Source of the DNA: an uncultured Sulfitobacter sp.
Lineage (GTDB): Bacteria; Pseudomonadota; Alphaproteobacteria; Rhodobacterales; Rhodobacteraceae
Length of the DNA: 64,000 nucleotides
Direction: 5' to 3'
Assembly (NCBI RefSeq): GCF_947500075.1
Contig: NZ_CANMQS010000003.1
Location: forward strand, 248,001 to 312,000
Shown: piece after piece, positions 27,465 through 36,653 of the stretch
Numbering within the stretch: the first letter of the stretch is position 1
Layout of the letters: every line of letters begins with the position of its first letter
The notes under the pieces: model-generated
The model's input: only the letters and a program-made list of their open reading frames with translations
The model's database searches: none
What the model was told of the DNA's origin: nothing
Program-made: the position numbers and the translations under genes

Positions 27465-29060
27465 ATGGCCCCCAAAGTACTCATCTCCGACAAACTCTCC
27501 GACGCCGCCGTGCAAATCTTCCGCGACCGCGGCATCGACGTCGATTTCCAGCCCGATCTGGGCAAGGACAAGGACAAACTGGCCGAAGTCATCGGCAATT
27601 ATGACGGCCTCGCCATTCGCTCCGCCACCAAGGTCACCGAGAAAATCCTCGCCAATGCGCCCAACCTCAAGGTCATCGGCCGCGCGGGCATCGGCACCGA
27701 CAACATCGACAAGGACGCGTCTTCCAAGAAAGGCGTGATCGTGATGAACACGCCTTTCGGCAACATGATCACCACCGCCGAACACGCCATCGCGATGATG
27801 TTCGCTGTCGCGCGGCAAGTTCCCGAAGCCTCCGCCTCCACTCACGCGGGCAAGTGGGAGAAATCCAAGTTCATGGGTGTGGAGCTGACCGGCAAAACGC
27901 TGGGCGTCATCGGTGCGGGCAACATCGGCGGCATCGTCTGCGACCGCGCGCGCGGTTTGAAGATGAAGGTCGTGGCCTACGATCCCTTCCTCGGAGAAGA
28001 AAAGGCCGAAAAGATGGGCGTCGAGAAAGTCGAACTGGACGAACTCCTCAAACGCGCTGACTTCATCACCCTGCACGTACCCTTCACCGATCAGACGGCG
28101 AATATCCTCAGCCGCGAGAACCTTGAGAAAACCAAGAAAGGCGTGCGCATCATCAACTGCGCCCGTGGCGGTCTGGTGGATGAAGAGGCGCTGGCCGATC
28201 TGCTGAAATCCGGCCATGTCGCAGGCGCGGCCTTTGACGTGTTCAAGGTCGAACCCGCTACCGAAAACCCGCTCTTCAACCTGCCCAACGTGGTCTGCAC
28301 CCCACACCTCGGTGCCGCGACGACCGAGGCGCAGGAAAACGTCGCCCTGCAAGTGGCCGAACAGATGTCCGACTATCTGCTCACGGGTGCCGTAACCAAC
28401 GCGCTGAACATGCCCTCGGTGACGGCGGAAGAAGCCAAAGTGATGACCCCGTGGATCAACCTCGCCGGTCACCTTGGTGCCTTCATCGGCCAGATGACGG
28501 ACGAGCCGATCAAAGCCATCAACATCCTTTATGATGGCTCCGTTGCTGAAATGAACCTCGAAGCGCTCAACTGCGGCGTCGTCGCGGGCATCATGAAACG
28601 CGCCAATCCGGACGTGAACATGGTCTCCGCCCCGGTGGTCGCGCGTGAAAAGGGTATCCAGATCAGCACCACCAATCAGGACAAATCCGGTGTCTTCGAC
28701 GGCTATATCAAAGTCACTGTCGTCACCGACAAACGCGAGCGTTCCGTTGCGGGCACCGTGTTCTCCGACGGCAAACCGCGCTTCATCCAGATCAAAGGCA
28801 TCCAGATCGATGCCGAAATCGGCGCGCATATGATCTACACCACCAATGAAGACGTGCCGGGCATCATCGGCACCCTGGGTCAGACCATGGGCGAAAACGG
28901 CGTGAACATCGCGAACTTTACCCTTGGCCGGGCGGAGGTGAAAGGCGAGGCGATCGCACTTCTCTATGTCGATGAACCCGTGCCCGCCCCGGTGATCAGG
29001 AAGCTCGAAGCAACCGGCATGTTCACGCAAGTGAAACCCCTGCAATTCGACGTCGCCTGA
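27465..29060 (+). CDS. serA: D-3-phosphoglycerate dehydrogenase (long ACT-containing form)
   Basis: SerA oxidises 3-phosphoglycerate to 3-phosphohydroxypyruvate with NAD+, the entry to serine synthesis. The 531-residue product is the long form. A catalytic/NAD domain has GRAGIGTDNID, the Rossmann loop LGVIGAGNIGGIVCDRARGL, Arg in INCARGGLVDEEAL, and the Glu/His pair ending CTPHLGAATTEAQEN. An intervening domain follows (about 320-445), then a C-terminal ACT domain (about 455-530, VPGIIGTLGQTMGENGVNIA) that usually allows serine feedback. AAAGGA lies before the ATG at 27465. A terminator follows the stop. Confidence 0.97.
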   Translation: MAPKVLISDKLSDAAVQIFRDRGIDVDFQPDLGKDKDKLAEVIGNYDGLAIRSATKVTEKILANAPNLKVIGRAGIGTDNIDKDASSKKGVIVMNTPFGNMITTAEHAIAMMFAVARQVPEASASTHAGKWEKSKFMGVELTGKTLGVIGAGNIGGIVCDRARGLKMKVVAYDPFLGEEKAEKMGVEKVELDELLKRADFITLHVPFTDQTANILSRENLEKTKKGVRIINCARGGLVDEEALADLLKSGHVAGAAFDVFKVEPATENPLFNLPNVVCTPHLGAATTEAQENVALQVAEQMSDYLLTGAVTNALNMPSVTAEEAKVMTPWINLAGHLGAFIGQMTDEPIKAINILYDGSVAEMNLEALNCGVVAGIMKRANPDVNMVSAPVVAREKGIQISTTNQDKSGVFDGYIKVTVVTDKRERSVAGTVFSDGKPRFIQIKGIQIDAEIGAHMIYTTNEDVPGIIGTLGQTMGENGVNIANFTLGRAEVKGEAIALLYVDEPVPAPVIRKLEATGMFTQVKPLQFDVA

Positions 29061-29069
29061 ACAGATACA

Positions 29070-29097
29070 GGGCGGGTCACACAAGGCCCGCCCTTTT
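29070..29097 (+). terminator. Intrinsic terminator after serA
   Basis: GGGCGGG and CCCGCCC form a seven-base-pair GC stem with a ten-base loop and are followed by TTTT. It starts nine bases after the serA stop codon and is well placed to end the serC-serA transcript. Confidence 0.85.
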
Positions 29098-29117
29098 CAT
29101 CTGCTGCCACGCAGCCT

Positions 29118-29858
29118 ATGCCTGCGCCCATGACAACACCGCTCTACGCCATTGGCGACATCCACGGCCAGCTTGACGCCCTGCACGCCGCGCTCGACCT
29201 CATCAAAGCCGACGGTGGGCCTGACGCGCATGTCGTCTTCCTTGGCGATTACACCGACCGCGGTCCGGACAGCAAAGGCGTGCTCGATCTGCTGGTGCAG
29301 GGCCGCGCGGACGACCGCAACTGGACCCTTCTGCGCGGCAACCACGACCGGATGTTTGCTTGGTTCATGCACGAATACCCATTGCACGACGCCTATCTGC
29401 CCATCGACCTCTACTGGCTGCACCCGCGGCTCGGCGGGGACACGACTCTGGCCTCCTATGGCATTGACTTCTCGGAACGAAACCGCCAACTCGACGTACA
29501 CGCCCAAGCACGCGCTGCCGTGCCGCAATCCCACGTCGATCTGCTCAACAGCCTCACGCCCTTTTATGAAACCGATGACCTCTTCTTCGCCCACGCAGGC
29601 ATCCGCCCCGGTGTGCCGCTGGACGAGCAAGACATCGAAGACCTGCTGTGGATCCGCAAGGAATTCCACGCCGTCCGCTACCCCCATCCCAAGATCATCG
29701 TGCACGGCCACACGCCGGTGGAACGCGCACAGCACTACGGCAACCGGGTCAATCTCGACAGCGGCGCGGGTTACGGCAAACCCCTGACCACCGCCGTCTT
29801 TGAAGGCAAAGACTGCTGGACGCTCACACCCAAAGGCCGCATTGCCCTGACCCCATAG
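29118..29858 (+). CDS. Calcineurin-like Ser/Thr-type metallophosphoesterase (ApaH/PrpE-like)
   Basis: The 246-residue product has all motifs of the PPP metallophosphatase family: YAIGDIHGQLDAL (GDxHG), FLGDYTDRGPDSKGVLD (GDxxDRG), LRGNHDRMF (GNHD), and late His residues in FAHAGIRPG and IVHGHTPVE. It would bind two metals and hydrolyse phosphoester bonds. Substrates could be phosphoproteins or diadenosine polyphosphates. The ATG at 29118 or the ATG at 29130 could be the start, since no ribosome site is clear for either. A 25-base dispersed repeat begins 15 bases after its stop. Confidence 0.85.
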   Translation: MPAPMTTPLYAIGDIHGQLDALHAALDLIKADGGPDAHVVFLGDYTDRGPDSKGVLDLLVQGRADDRNWTLLRGNHDRMFAWFMHEYPLHDAYLPIDLYWLHPRLGGDTTLASYGIDFSERNRQLDVHAQARAAVPQSHVDLLNSLTPFYETDDLFFAHAGIRPGVPLDEQDIEDLLWIRKEFHAVRYPHPKIIVHGHTPVERAQHYGNRVNLDSGAGYGKPLTTAVFEGKDCWTLTPKGRIALTP

Positions 29859-29873
29859 CGCTACGCCGACCGC

Positions 29874-29898
29874 CCCTTCCAAATGGTTCAAAAAACCC
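29874..29898. repeat. 25-base dispersed repeat, copy 2
   Basis: This copy is identical to the 25 bases at 5890-5914. It lies between the convergent metallophosphatase and ubiB genes and is followed directly by two GC hairpins (29904-29937). Confidence 0.7.
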
Positions 29899-29903
29899 GG
29901 GGA

Positions 29904-29937
29904 ATCGGCCCCCTTCGGGCCGATGGGGCAGAGCCCC
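29904..29937. terminator. Tandem GC hairpins between convergent genes
   Basis: ATCGGCCC pairs with GGGCCGAT around a five-base loop, and GGGGC-aga-GCCCC follows directly. No long T-run is present on either strand. Position between two gene ends suggests a bidirectional terminator or an mRNA 3' protecting structure. Confidence 0.5.
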
Positions 29938-29949
29938 TCATAGAAGACT

Positions 29950-31479
29950 CTAAAAGACCCGATCCAACAGCCAGAACACGACGGCCCCACCAACCAGACC
30001 GCCTGCCCCGGCCAAAACAATCCACCGCCAGAACGTCGGCCGTGGCGGCGTCTCTTCATTGGCGCGGAGCAAGGCATCCTCCACCAGCTGTGGCAAACGG
30101 GGGCCAAAGCGCGCCAACACCATCGCCGTGCTGGCCAGATCATTCAATGCCGCGCGTGGCCCGATGGATTTGGTGATGTAATCGGTGACAATCGGACTTG
30201 CGACTTCCCAGATGTTGATATGCGGGTTCAACGACCGGGCAACGCCTTCGACAACCACCATGGTGCGCTGCAACAAGATCAGCTCGGTCCGTGTCTCCAT
30301 CCCGAAACGCTCTGTCACTTCAAACAGATAGGTCAGCAGTCGCGCCATGGAGATGCGCGTGGCATCCATGCCGAAAATCGGCTCTCCCACAGCGCGCAGG
30401 GCGCGGGCGAATTCATCAACATCCTTGTCCGCAGGCACATAACCCGCTTCAAAATGCACCTTCGCCACCCGTTTGTAATCGCGCCGGATAAAGCCATAGA
30501 GGATCTCTGCATAGACCCGCCGCGTATACTCATCCAGATAGCCCATGATCCCGAAATCATAGGCGATGATGTCCCCGTTGGGCGCGACCTTCAGGTTGCC
30601 CTGGTGCATGTCCGCGTGGAAATACCCGTCGCGCAGGGCGTGGTTCAAAAACAACTGCAACACCCGGTTGCCCAGCGCCACACGGTCATGGCCTGCGGCG
30701 TCAATCGCGTCATTGTCGCCCATCGGTGCGCCATCTGCCCAGCCAAGCGTCATCACCCGGCGGGCCGACAGGTTCCACTTGATCTGAGGCAGTTGGAACC
30801 CGTCGTCTTTCTCCGTATTCGCCGCAAACTCGGACGCAGCGGCACTTTCCAGACGCAGATCCAACTCCCCCCGTACCACGCCGTCGAAATGTTCGATCAC
30901 TTCCATCGGGCGCAGCCGACGTGCGCCGGGGGCGAAAATCTCTACCATGCGGGCGGCCAGATAAAAGGCGTCCACATCCTTGCGAAACGCCTTCTCGATC
31001 CCCGGCCGCAGCACTTTGACCGCTACTTCTTCGCTGTTGTCCGCCAGCCGCGCCTTGTGGACCTGCGCAATCGACGCCGCTGCCACAGGTTCGCTGAATT
31101 CCGAGAATAACTCATCCACCGGCAGACCAAGTTCCCGCTGCACTTCTGCCTTGGCCTCCGCGATGGAGAAAGGCGGCAATTTGTCCTGCAACACGCGCAG
31201 CTGCACCGCCAGCTCATCCCCCACCACATCGGGCCGGGTCGACAAGACCTGACCGAACTTGATGTAGGCCGGGCCCAGCGCCGTCAGCGCACGGGTCGCA
31301 GGCGGCATCGTCGGATCCCCCTTCAGGCCGAGGAACTTGAACGGCAGACCCAACGCGCGGGCGACAAACCGCAGGGCGGGCGGCGCCTCAAACGCATCGA
31401 GCACCACATTCATCGCGCCTGTGCGCTCCAACGTGGCGCCGGTGCGAATGAGCCGCCAGATGTTGTGTGGACCGCGCAT
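29950..31479 (-). CDS. ubiB: UbiB ubiquinone-biosynthesis ATPase/kinase-like protein
   Basis: UbiB is an ABC1/ADCK atypical-kinase ATPase needed for ubiquinone biosynthesis at the membrane. The 509-residue product has the KxGQ motif as AYIKFGQVLSTRPD (about residues 70-83), the Ala-rich loop replaced by VAAASIAQVHKARL, and the invariant Lys in EVAVKVLRPGIEK. The catalytic/metal segments are HADMHQGNLKVAPNGD and AYDFGIMGYLDE. A C-terminal membrane helix pair spans about 485-509. It lies 64 bases downstream of ubiE on the same strand, the usual alphaproteobacterial order. Confidence 0.95.
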   Translation of the reverse strand: MRGPHNIWRLIRTGATLERTGAMNVVLDAFEAPPALRFVARALGLPFKFLGLKGDPTMPPATRALTALGPAYIKFGQVLSTRPDVVGDELAVQLRVLQDKLPPFSIAEAKAEVQRELGLPVDELFSEFSEPVAAASIAQVHKARLADNSEEVAVKVLRPGIEKAFRKDVDAFYLAARMVEIFAPGARRLRPMEVIEHFDGVVRGELDLRLESAAASEFAANTEKDDGFQLPQIKWNLSARRVMTLGWADGAPMGDNDAIDAAGHDRVALGNRVLQLFLNHALRDGYFHADMHQGNLKVAPNGDIIAYDFGIMGYLDEYTRRVYAEILYGFIRRDYKRVAKVHFEAGYVPADKDVDEFARALRAVGEPIFGMDATRISMARLLTYLFEVTERFGMETRTELILLQRTMVVVEGVARSLNPHINIWEVASPIVTDYITKSIGPRAALNDLASTAMVLARFGPRLPQLVEDALLRANEETPPRPTFWRWIVLAGAGGLVGGAVVFWLLDRVF

Positions 31480-31543
31480 CAGGCTGTCCCCGCGGGGACA
31501 GTTGTGCTTAATGCAGCGTTAACCACAACCAGTTGACAGAACA

Positions 31544-32287
31544 TCAGATTTTCCACCCCGAATGCAGGGCTGCAATGCCCATTGTCAGGTTGCGATAGCT
31601 TGCGTTCTCAAACCCGGCGGTGCGGACCATGTCCAGAAATGTCTCCTGATCGGGGAAGTTGCGGATCGATTCCACCAGATACTGATAGCTGTCGCGGTCA
31701 TTGGCGATCAGCTGTCCCATGCGCGGGATCACGTTGAAACTGTAGAGGTCATAGGCCTTTTGCATCATCGGATTGGGCAGTTGGCTGAACTCCAGCACCA
31801 TCAGGCGGCCACCGGGGCGCAGCACACGGAACGCTTCATTCAGCGCTTCCTGGGGCCGGGTCACATTCCGGATGCCGAAACTGATGGTGTAGACGTCAAA
31901 GGTATTGTCCTCGAACGGCAATGCCATCGCATCGCCCACCACCCAATCAAGGCTGTCCGCCATTGCAGCGGCTTCCGCCCTCTTGCGGCCTTCGATCAGC
32001 ATCCCTTCGGTCAGGTCGCAGACCGTTGCATGCCCATGCCCCGCGCGTTTGAGGAATTTGAACGACACATCGCCCGTACCCCCCGCTACATCCAGCAGCT
32101 TCTGCCCCGCGCGCGGTGCCAGCCAATCCATCATCGCCTCTTTCCAGATGCGGTGGATGCCCACGCTCATCACATCATTCATGATGTCGTATTTGTTGGC
32201 CACGTCCGAGAACAGGTCGCGGACCATGCCCGCCTTCTCGTCCTCGGGGACTTCACGGGCACCGAAATGGGTGGTTTTGTCGGTCAT
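31544..32287 (-). CDS. ubiE: Ubiquinone/menaquinone C-methyltransferase UbiE
   Basis: UbiE methylates the benzoquinol ring (DDMQH2 to DMQH2) with SAM. The 247-residue product has the family N-terminal block [20 protein letters not shown], then [20 protein letters not shown]. The SAM motif is [20 protein letters not shown], the middle has [20 protein letters not shown], and the C-terminus ends [20 protein letters not shown] precedes the ATG. It is divergent from a membrane protein gene and mutM, and ubiB lies downstream. Confidence 0.96.
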   Translation of the reverse strand: MTDKTTHFGAREVPEDEKAGMVRDLFSDVANKYDIMNDVMSVGIHRIWKEAMMDWLAPRAGQKLLDVAGGTGDVSFKFLKRAGHGHATVCDLTEGMLIEGRKRAEAAAMADSLDWVVGDAMALPFEDNTFDVYTISFGIRNVTRPQEALNEAFRVLRPGGRLMVLEFSQLPNPMMQKAYDLYSFNVIPRMGQLIANDRDSYQYLVESIRNFPDQETFLDMVRTAGFENASYRNLTMGIAALHSGWKI

Positions 32288-32328
32288 GGTCTTGCCTCTG
32301 CCTTGCTAAAGCGGGGATATAGCCTCAG

Positions 32329-33054
32329 ATGGGCAGATACAAACTTCCTTTTGACGCAGGCCGGTTAGACCAGATGTGGATATTCGAAGCGATTTGGCAA
32401 AAGGCATTGGCGGTGGTCGAGGCCGCGCGCACCGCGCCAGAGGTGTTTTTTCCGATCTTTGTCGTTGGCCTGATTCTGATCTGGCTAAAATGGCGTGTGC
32501 TGGGCAAGGGTATGCGCCGCGCGGCGCGCGACAATTACGCCGGATGGACCACCGACGCCAAGGCGGGCACCAAAACACACGAAACCGGAGTGGGAACCAC
32601 ATCTGTGCTGGTGATGAAACCTGCCAAGATGCTCTGGGTTTCTGTCTGGACCTTTGTGTTTTTTGGCGGCGGTGCGCTGTTCCTGGCGACCCGCAACGCG
32701 CCGCTGACCTTAAGGGACAAGGCCAGCGTTGCGATCAGCGCCGTCTTCGCCCTGCTTGCAGTTGTCCTTTTTATCCGCTCGTTTGACCGCATCCGCATCT
32801 ATGATGGCCGAATCGAACGGACAAGGCTTTTTGCCCGCCGCGTCTCCGCGCCGCTTTCGACCCTCACGTCGGTTGCGCCTTTGTCAAAGACGATCCTCGG
32901 AGGGGTCACGCTGACTTTCAACGACGGGCAGCGGCTCAAAATTCCGGCGCGCATGACCGGATACCGCCAACTGCTTGACCATCTCGCGGTGGAGGATCCC
33001 AAGCTACGCCTGATGATGACCCTCGCCACCCGCCAAATGGAGGCGCAGAAATAG
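32329..33054 (+). CDS. Membrane protein of unknown function upstream of mutM
   Basis: I do not recognise a named family. The 241-residue product has three hydrophobic segments, near residues 37-56 ([15 protein letters not shown]), 104-124 ([17 protein letters not shown]) and 134-152. A cytoplasmic C-terminal part resembling a PH-like beta domain ([32 protein letters not shown]) follows. The ATG at 32329 is used, but an ATG at 32374 (MWIFEAIWQ) is as likely because neither has a strong ribosome site. The TAG stop shares its last base with the mutM GTG start, so translation of the two is probably coupled. Confidence 0.7.
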   Translation: MGRYKLPFDAGRLDQMWIFEAIWQKALAVVEAARTAPEVFFPIFVVGLILIWLKWRVLGKGMRRAARDNYAGWTTDAKAGTKTHETGVGTTSVLVMKPAKMLWVSVWTFVFFGGGALFLATRNAPLTLRDKASVAISAVFALLAVVLFIRSFDRIRIYDGRIERTRLFARRVSAPLSTLTSVAPLSKTILGGVTLTFNDGQRLKIPARMTGYRQLLDHLAVEDPKLRLMMTLATRQMEAQK

Positions 33055-33905
33055 TGCCCGAACTTCCCGAAGTAGAGACTGTTATGCGTGGTCTGGCCCC
33101 CGCCATGACGGGTGCGGTGATCGCGCAGGCGGACGTGAACCGGCCCGATCTGCGCTGGCCGTTCCCGGTGGATATGTCTGCGCGGCTAAGCGGGCAAAAG
33201 GTCCTGCAACTGCGCCGTCGGTCGAAATACATCCTTGCGGATCTGGCGTCGGGGGAATCGCTTCTGATCCATCTTGGTATGTCGGGGCGGATGCTGGTGT
33301 CAGGCGATCCGCTGGGGCAGTTTGCGCACAACCACCCCGCGCCGGAGAAACACGACCATGTTGTGTTGCACATGGACAACGGCGCGCGGATCACCTTCAA
33401 CGACCCCCGCCGCTTTGGCGCGATGGACCTGATGGAGACGGCGACCGCCGCCAGCCACAAGCTGCTCGCCGTGCTGGGGCCGGAACCGCTGGGGAATGAT
33501 TTTCACGAAACGCATCTGATTGCTGCTCTGAAAGGCCGCATGATGCCTGTAAAATCGGCGCTGCTGGATCAGAAAATCGTGGCCGGGCTGGGCAATATCT
33601 ATGTCTGCGAGGCGCTTTACCGGGGACGCATCCACCCCGCGCGCAAAACCGGGCGCATCTCAAAACCCCGCATCGCGGCGCTGGTGCCGATCATCCGGCA
33701 GGTGCTGGCAGAGGCGATTGAGGCAGGCGGATCATCGCTGCGCGATTTCCGGCAAGCCGATGGGGAACTGGGGTATTTCCAACACAACTTTGATGTCTAT
33801 GGCCGCGAAGGTGCACCCTGCCGCACCCCCGATTGCAGCCAGCCCATCAGGCGGATTGTGCAGTCAGGCCGGTCGTCCTTCTATTGCCCAACCTGTCAAA
33901 GATAG
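33054..33905 (+). CDS. mutM: Formamidopyrimidine-DNA glycosylase
   Basis: MutM (Fpg) excises 8-oxoguanine and formamidopyrimidines and nicks the abasic site. The 283-residue product starts at GTG and reads [13 protein letters not shown], giving the catalytic N-terminal Pro and Glu. [11 protein letters not shown] supplies the conserved Lys. The helix-two-turn-helix has [20 protein letters not shown], and the C-terminal zinc finger is CRTPDC with CPTCQR (four Cys). GGAGG lies ten bases before the GTG. It is divergent from ubiE. Confidence 0.96.
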   Translation: MPELPEVETVMRGLAPAMTGAVIAQADVNRPDLRWPFPVDMSARLSGQKVLQLRRRSKYILADLASGESLLIHLGMSGRMLVSGDPLGQFAHNHPAPEKHDHVVLHMDNGARITFNDPRRFGAMDLMETATAASHKLLAVLGPEPLGNDFHETHLIAALKGRMMPVKSALLDQKIVAGLGNIYVCEALYRGRIHPARKTGRISKPRIAALVPIIRQVLAEAIEAGGSSLRDFRQADGELGYFQHNFDVYGREGAPCRTPDCSQPIRRIVQSGRSSFYCPTCQR

Positions 33906-33968
33906 CTTGAACCACGCCCCCCCCGTGATATGCACGATGGTCTGAGCAACAACCAAAGAGCATTCTTG

Positions 33969-34745
33969 ATGGCTTATGAAACGATCAATCTTGACGTAGA
34001 CAACCATATTGCCCTGATCACCCTGAACCGACCCGACGCGATGAACGCGCTCAACGATGTGTTGTTGGGAGAGCTGGCGGATGCGCTGAACGGGTGCCAG
34101 GAAAACGACAAGGTGCGCTGCATCGTGATCACCGGCTCGGAGAAGGCCTTCGCCGCCGGGGCCGACATTGCGATGATGAAGGACAAGAGCTTTGTCGATG
34201 TCTTCTCGGGTGATCTTTTCACGGCTGAGACGGATCAGATCATGCGCGTGCGCAAGCCGATCATCGCGGCGGTCTCCGGCTATGCGCTGGGTGGCGGGTG
34301 CGAATTGGCAATGATGTGCGACTTTATCATTGCGTCGGAGACGGCGAAATTTGGCCAGCCCGAGATTAATCTGGGCGTGGTTGCCGGCATCGGCGGCACG
34401 CAGCGCCTGACGCGACTGATCGGCAAATCCAAAGCGATGGATATGAACCTGACCGGCCGTTTCATGGATGCTGAAGAGGCAGAGCAGTCTGGGCTGGTGT
34501 CCCGCGTGGTGCCGGTGAAAAAGCTGATGGATGAAGCGATGGGTGCCGCAGGCAAGATCGCGGAGAAATCCATGATCACGGTGATGGTGGTGAAAGAGGC
34601 GGTGAACCGCGCCTATGAAGTGCCTTTGCGCGAAGGTCTGCTGTTTGAACGCCGGGTATTCCATTCGCTGTTCGCGACGGAAGACCAGAAAGAAGGCATG
34701 TCGGCCTTTGTGGAGAAGCGTGAGGCGCAGTTCCGGGATCGGTGA
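33969..34745 (+). CDS. Enoyl-CoA hydratase (short-chain crotonase type)
   Basis: The 258-residue product is a crotonase-fold enzyme. The CoA/oxyanion segments are GSEKAFAAGADIAMM and GYALGGGCELAMMCDFIIAS, then FGQPEINLGVVAGIGGTQRL. Both catalytic Glu residues of true enoyl-CoA hydratases (in CELAM and QPEINLG) are present. It should hydrate short-chain trans-2-enoyl-CoA, for example crotonyl-CoA, in beta-oxidation. The ATG at 33969 has AAAGAG upstream. It follows mutM at 63 bases and is the last gene before the accessory island. Confidence 0.92.
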   Translation: MAYETINLDVDNHIALITLNRPDAMNALNDVLLGELADALNGCQENDKVRCIVITGSEKAFAAGADIAMMKDKSFVDVFSGDLFTAETDQIMRVRKPIIAAVSGYALGGGCELAMMCDFIIASETAKFGQPEINLGVVAGIGGTQRLTRLIGKSKAMDMNLTGRFMDAEEAEQSGLVSRVVPVKKLMDEAMGAAGKIAEKSMITVMVVKEAVNRAYEVPLREGLLFERRVFHSLFATEDQKEGMSAFVEKREAQFRDR

Positions 34746-35009
34746 GGTTGCAGCCGGAGACGTGTGCTTTGCGGGGCAAAACGATCATTGGTTGCATGCC
34801 TCCCGATGACCGCTGGTCGATGAAGCTTCATCACGAAGATGGCTGACGATCATATCCGAAAGCTTGGCGTGAAAGGTCGCGCGCGAGCGTGCACCTGCAT
34901 CCTCACACAACGGGTCCATTTCTCCTTCATTCTCACGGATACGCGGTCCGGCTGGCTTACACGCAGCCAGTCAGTTGAAATGCGTGGCATCCGGAACCAG
35001 ACCATATTG
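34746..35009. other. Gap without recognisable gene between echA and the hydrolase relic
   Basis: I see no convincing coding frame, RNA or terminator here. It marks the left boundary of the accessory island and is followed by a truncated hydrolase remnant, so it may contain decayed sequence. Confidence 0.5.
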
Positions 35010-35306
35010 CTACTGCGGAACCGGGGATGCCGCACTGCCCGCATACACATCGGCGGTAATTGTCCCTTCTTCGCGGAGGTTGATCAGCAGCATCGGGATG
35101 GCGATCTCGCTCAGGCTGTCCTCGATCAGCGTGCGGGCAATGCCGGGATCAACAATCACTGCCGAGCTCATCCTCGAATCCTGCAAGTTCTGCCCTGCAG
35201 GCGATAGATCAAGGCAGTGCAGGTCAATTGCGCGTTTGCTGACGAAGACATGAAATTCACCGCAACAATCTGCGTTTCTGGCATGCCCCTGCGTCGGTCG
35301 CCCCGC
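35010..35306 (-). pseudogene. Truncated dienelactone-hydrolase-like alpha/beta hydrolase, C-terminal remnant
   Basis: On the minus strand, directly after the dctM stop codon and in the same frame, an open stretch of about 98 codons ends at TAG (35010). It reads like the C-terminal part of roseobacter alpha/beta hydrolases of the dienelactone-hydrolase type: RAIDLHCLDLSPAGQNLQDS, then MSSAVIVDPGIARTLIEDSL and SEIAIPMLLINLREEGTITA. No N-terminal domain, nucleophile motif or start codon with a ribosome site is present; the only internal ATG is at 35171. It looks like a gene cut when the TRAP/lyase block was inserted or rearranged. Confidence 0.55.
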
Positions 35307-35309
35307 CTC

Positions 35310-36650
35310 TTAAACAAAGGTTGTGAGGTACAGCGACAGGGCTGGGATCAACAGAATGGCACCGAGGACGAATACTTCCGCCAACAGGAACCAGGAGACA
35401 CCGCCGAAGATGGCTTCGAGCGATATGCGGTCATTGACGATGGACTTGATCACAAAGACGTTCAGCCCGATGGGCGGTGTCACCAGTCCGATTTCGAGCA
35501 GCTTGATTACAACGACACCGAACCAGATCAGCGAGAGGTCAAACGATTCCACGATAGGGATCGTCAGGGGCAGGGTCAGCAGAATGATACCGATGGAATC
35601 GAGAAACATGCCAAGGAAGATGTAGAGCAATACGATCAGTGCCATCACCATGACGAGCGAAACGCCGGAGGTTTCGATCCATGCGGTGATGTCGGCGGCC
35701 ATTCCGGTGAGGGCGATAAAGTTGACAAAGAGTTTGCCGCCAATCGCGATGACAAAAATCATCGAGGATTGAAAGACGCTTTCTTTCAGGGCGGCATAGA
35801 TGCCGTTCAGTTTCAGGCGCCCTAGGATCACCCCGAGAAAGAGAGTTGCCGCAGCACCGATGCCCGCGGCCTCTGTCGGCGTGAAAAGTCCGATGTAGAT
35901 GCCGCCCACCACGACAACGAAGATCGCGATGATCGCCCAGCAATCGCGCAGCGCACGCATGCGGGCCGGGCGGGTGATTTCCTCGTTCGGGACGGGCGCA
36001 TCCTGCGGACGCATGCGCACCCAGATGTAGATGACCAGCATATAGGCGGCGAGCGAGATCAGACCGGGGATAATGGCGGCAATGAATAGTTTGGCGATCG
36101 ATTGCTCGGCGAAGATACCGTAAAGGATGAAAAGCACGCTGGGCGGTATCAGCGACCCAAGCGTGCCGCCGATGGCGACCGAGCCTGCCGCCAATGATTT
36201 GGCATAGCCAAAGCTCAGCATCTCGGGGATGGCGATGCGGCCCATGGCGGCGGCGCAGGCCACGGACGACCCTGTGATCGCCGCGAAACCGCCACAGCCC
36301 ATGACGGATGCCATGGCCACGCCACCGGGCAGCTTGGCCAGCCACAGTCTGGCGGCGCGGTAGATGTCGGTGGTGAAGCCGGACTCGTAGGCGAGGTGGC
36401 CCATGAAGATGAAAAGCGGGATGGTCGAAAGCGTCGAACTGGTGATGAAGGCGTAAGGATTGTTCGCCATCAATGAAAAGGTCGGCTGCCAGGCCCATTG
36501 GGGGGCGAATTCCGCTCCGGGCCGCCAGGCGAAGATGATGAAGATCCCCACGGAGGACACAACACCGAGGGATGCGGCGATCGGCACCCGCAGGGCGAGC
36601 AGCAAGAGACTGGCGACGAGGCCGATGATACCTACTGTGAGCGGATCCAT
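35310..36650 (-). CDS. dctM: TRAP transporter large permease subunit DctM
   Basis: The 446-residue inner-membrane protein is the ion-coupled transport subunit of a tripartite ATP-independent periplasmic transporter. It has about a dozen hydrophobic segments. Family motifs include MGCGGFAAITGSSVACAAAM near 135-155, GSVAIGGTLGSLIPPSVLFI near 170-190, and a C-terminal TPPIGLNVFVIKSI. It follows dctQ by three bases. Substrates of this class are usually organic acids. The block is divergent from an IclR gene and shares a regulatory module with the downstream enzyme operon. Confidence 0.95.
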   Translation of the reverse strand: MDPLTVGIIGLVASLLLLALRVPIAASLGVVSSVGIFIIFAWRPGAEFAPQWAWQPTFSLMANNPYAFITSSTLSTIPLFIFMGHLAYESGFTTDIYRAARLWLAKLPGGVAMASVMGCGGFAAITGSSVACAAAMGRIAIPEMLSFGYAKSLAAGSVAIGGTLGSLIPPSVLFILYGIFAEQSIAKLFIAAIIPGLISLAAYMLVIYIWVRMRPQDAPVPNEEITRPARMRALRDCWAIIAIFVVVVGGIYIGLFTPTEAAGIGAAATLFLGVILGRLKLNGIYAALKESVFQSSMIFVIAIGGKLFVNFIALTGMAADITAWIETSGVSLVMVMALIVLLYIFLGMFLDSIGIILLTLPLTIPIVESFDLSLIWFGVVVIKLLEIGLVTPPIGLNVFVIKSIVNDRISLEAIFGGVSWFLLAEVFVLGAILLIPALSLYLTTFV

Positions 36651-36653
36651 GCC

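Noticed and set aside
27384..29084. Very long open frame antisense to serA (566 codons)
   Set aside because: It mirrors serA codons in a GC-rich gene, has low-complexity His/Gly/Val-rich translation and no ribosome site; serA has all catalytic motifs.
34839..35207. Plus-strand open frames in the echA-dctM gap
   Set aside because: No recognisable protein; the minus strand carries a clear hydrolase remnant over much of the same bases.
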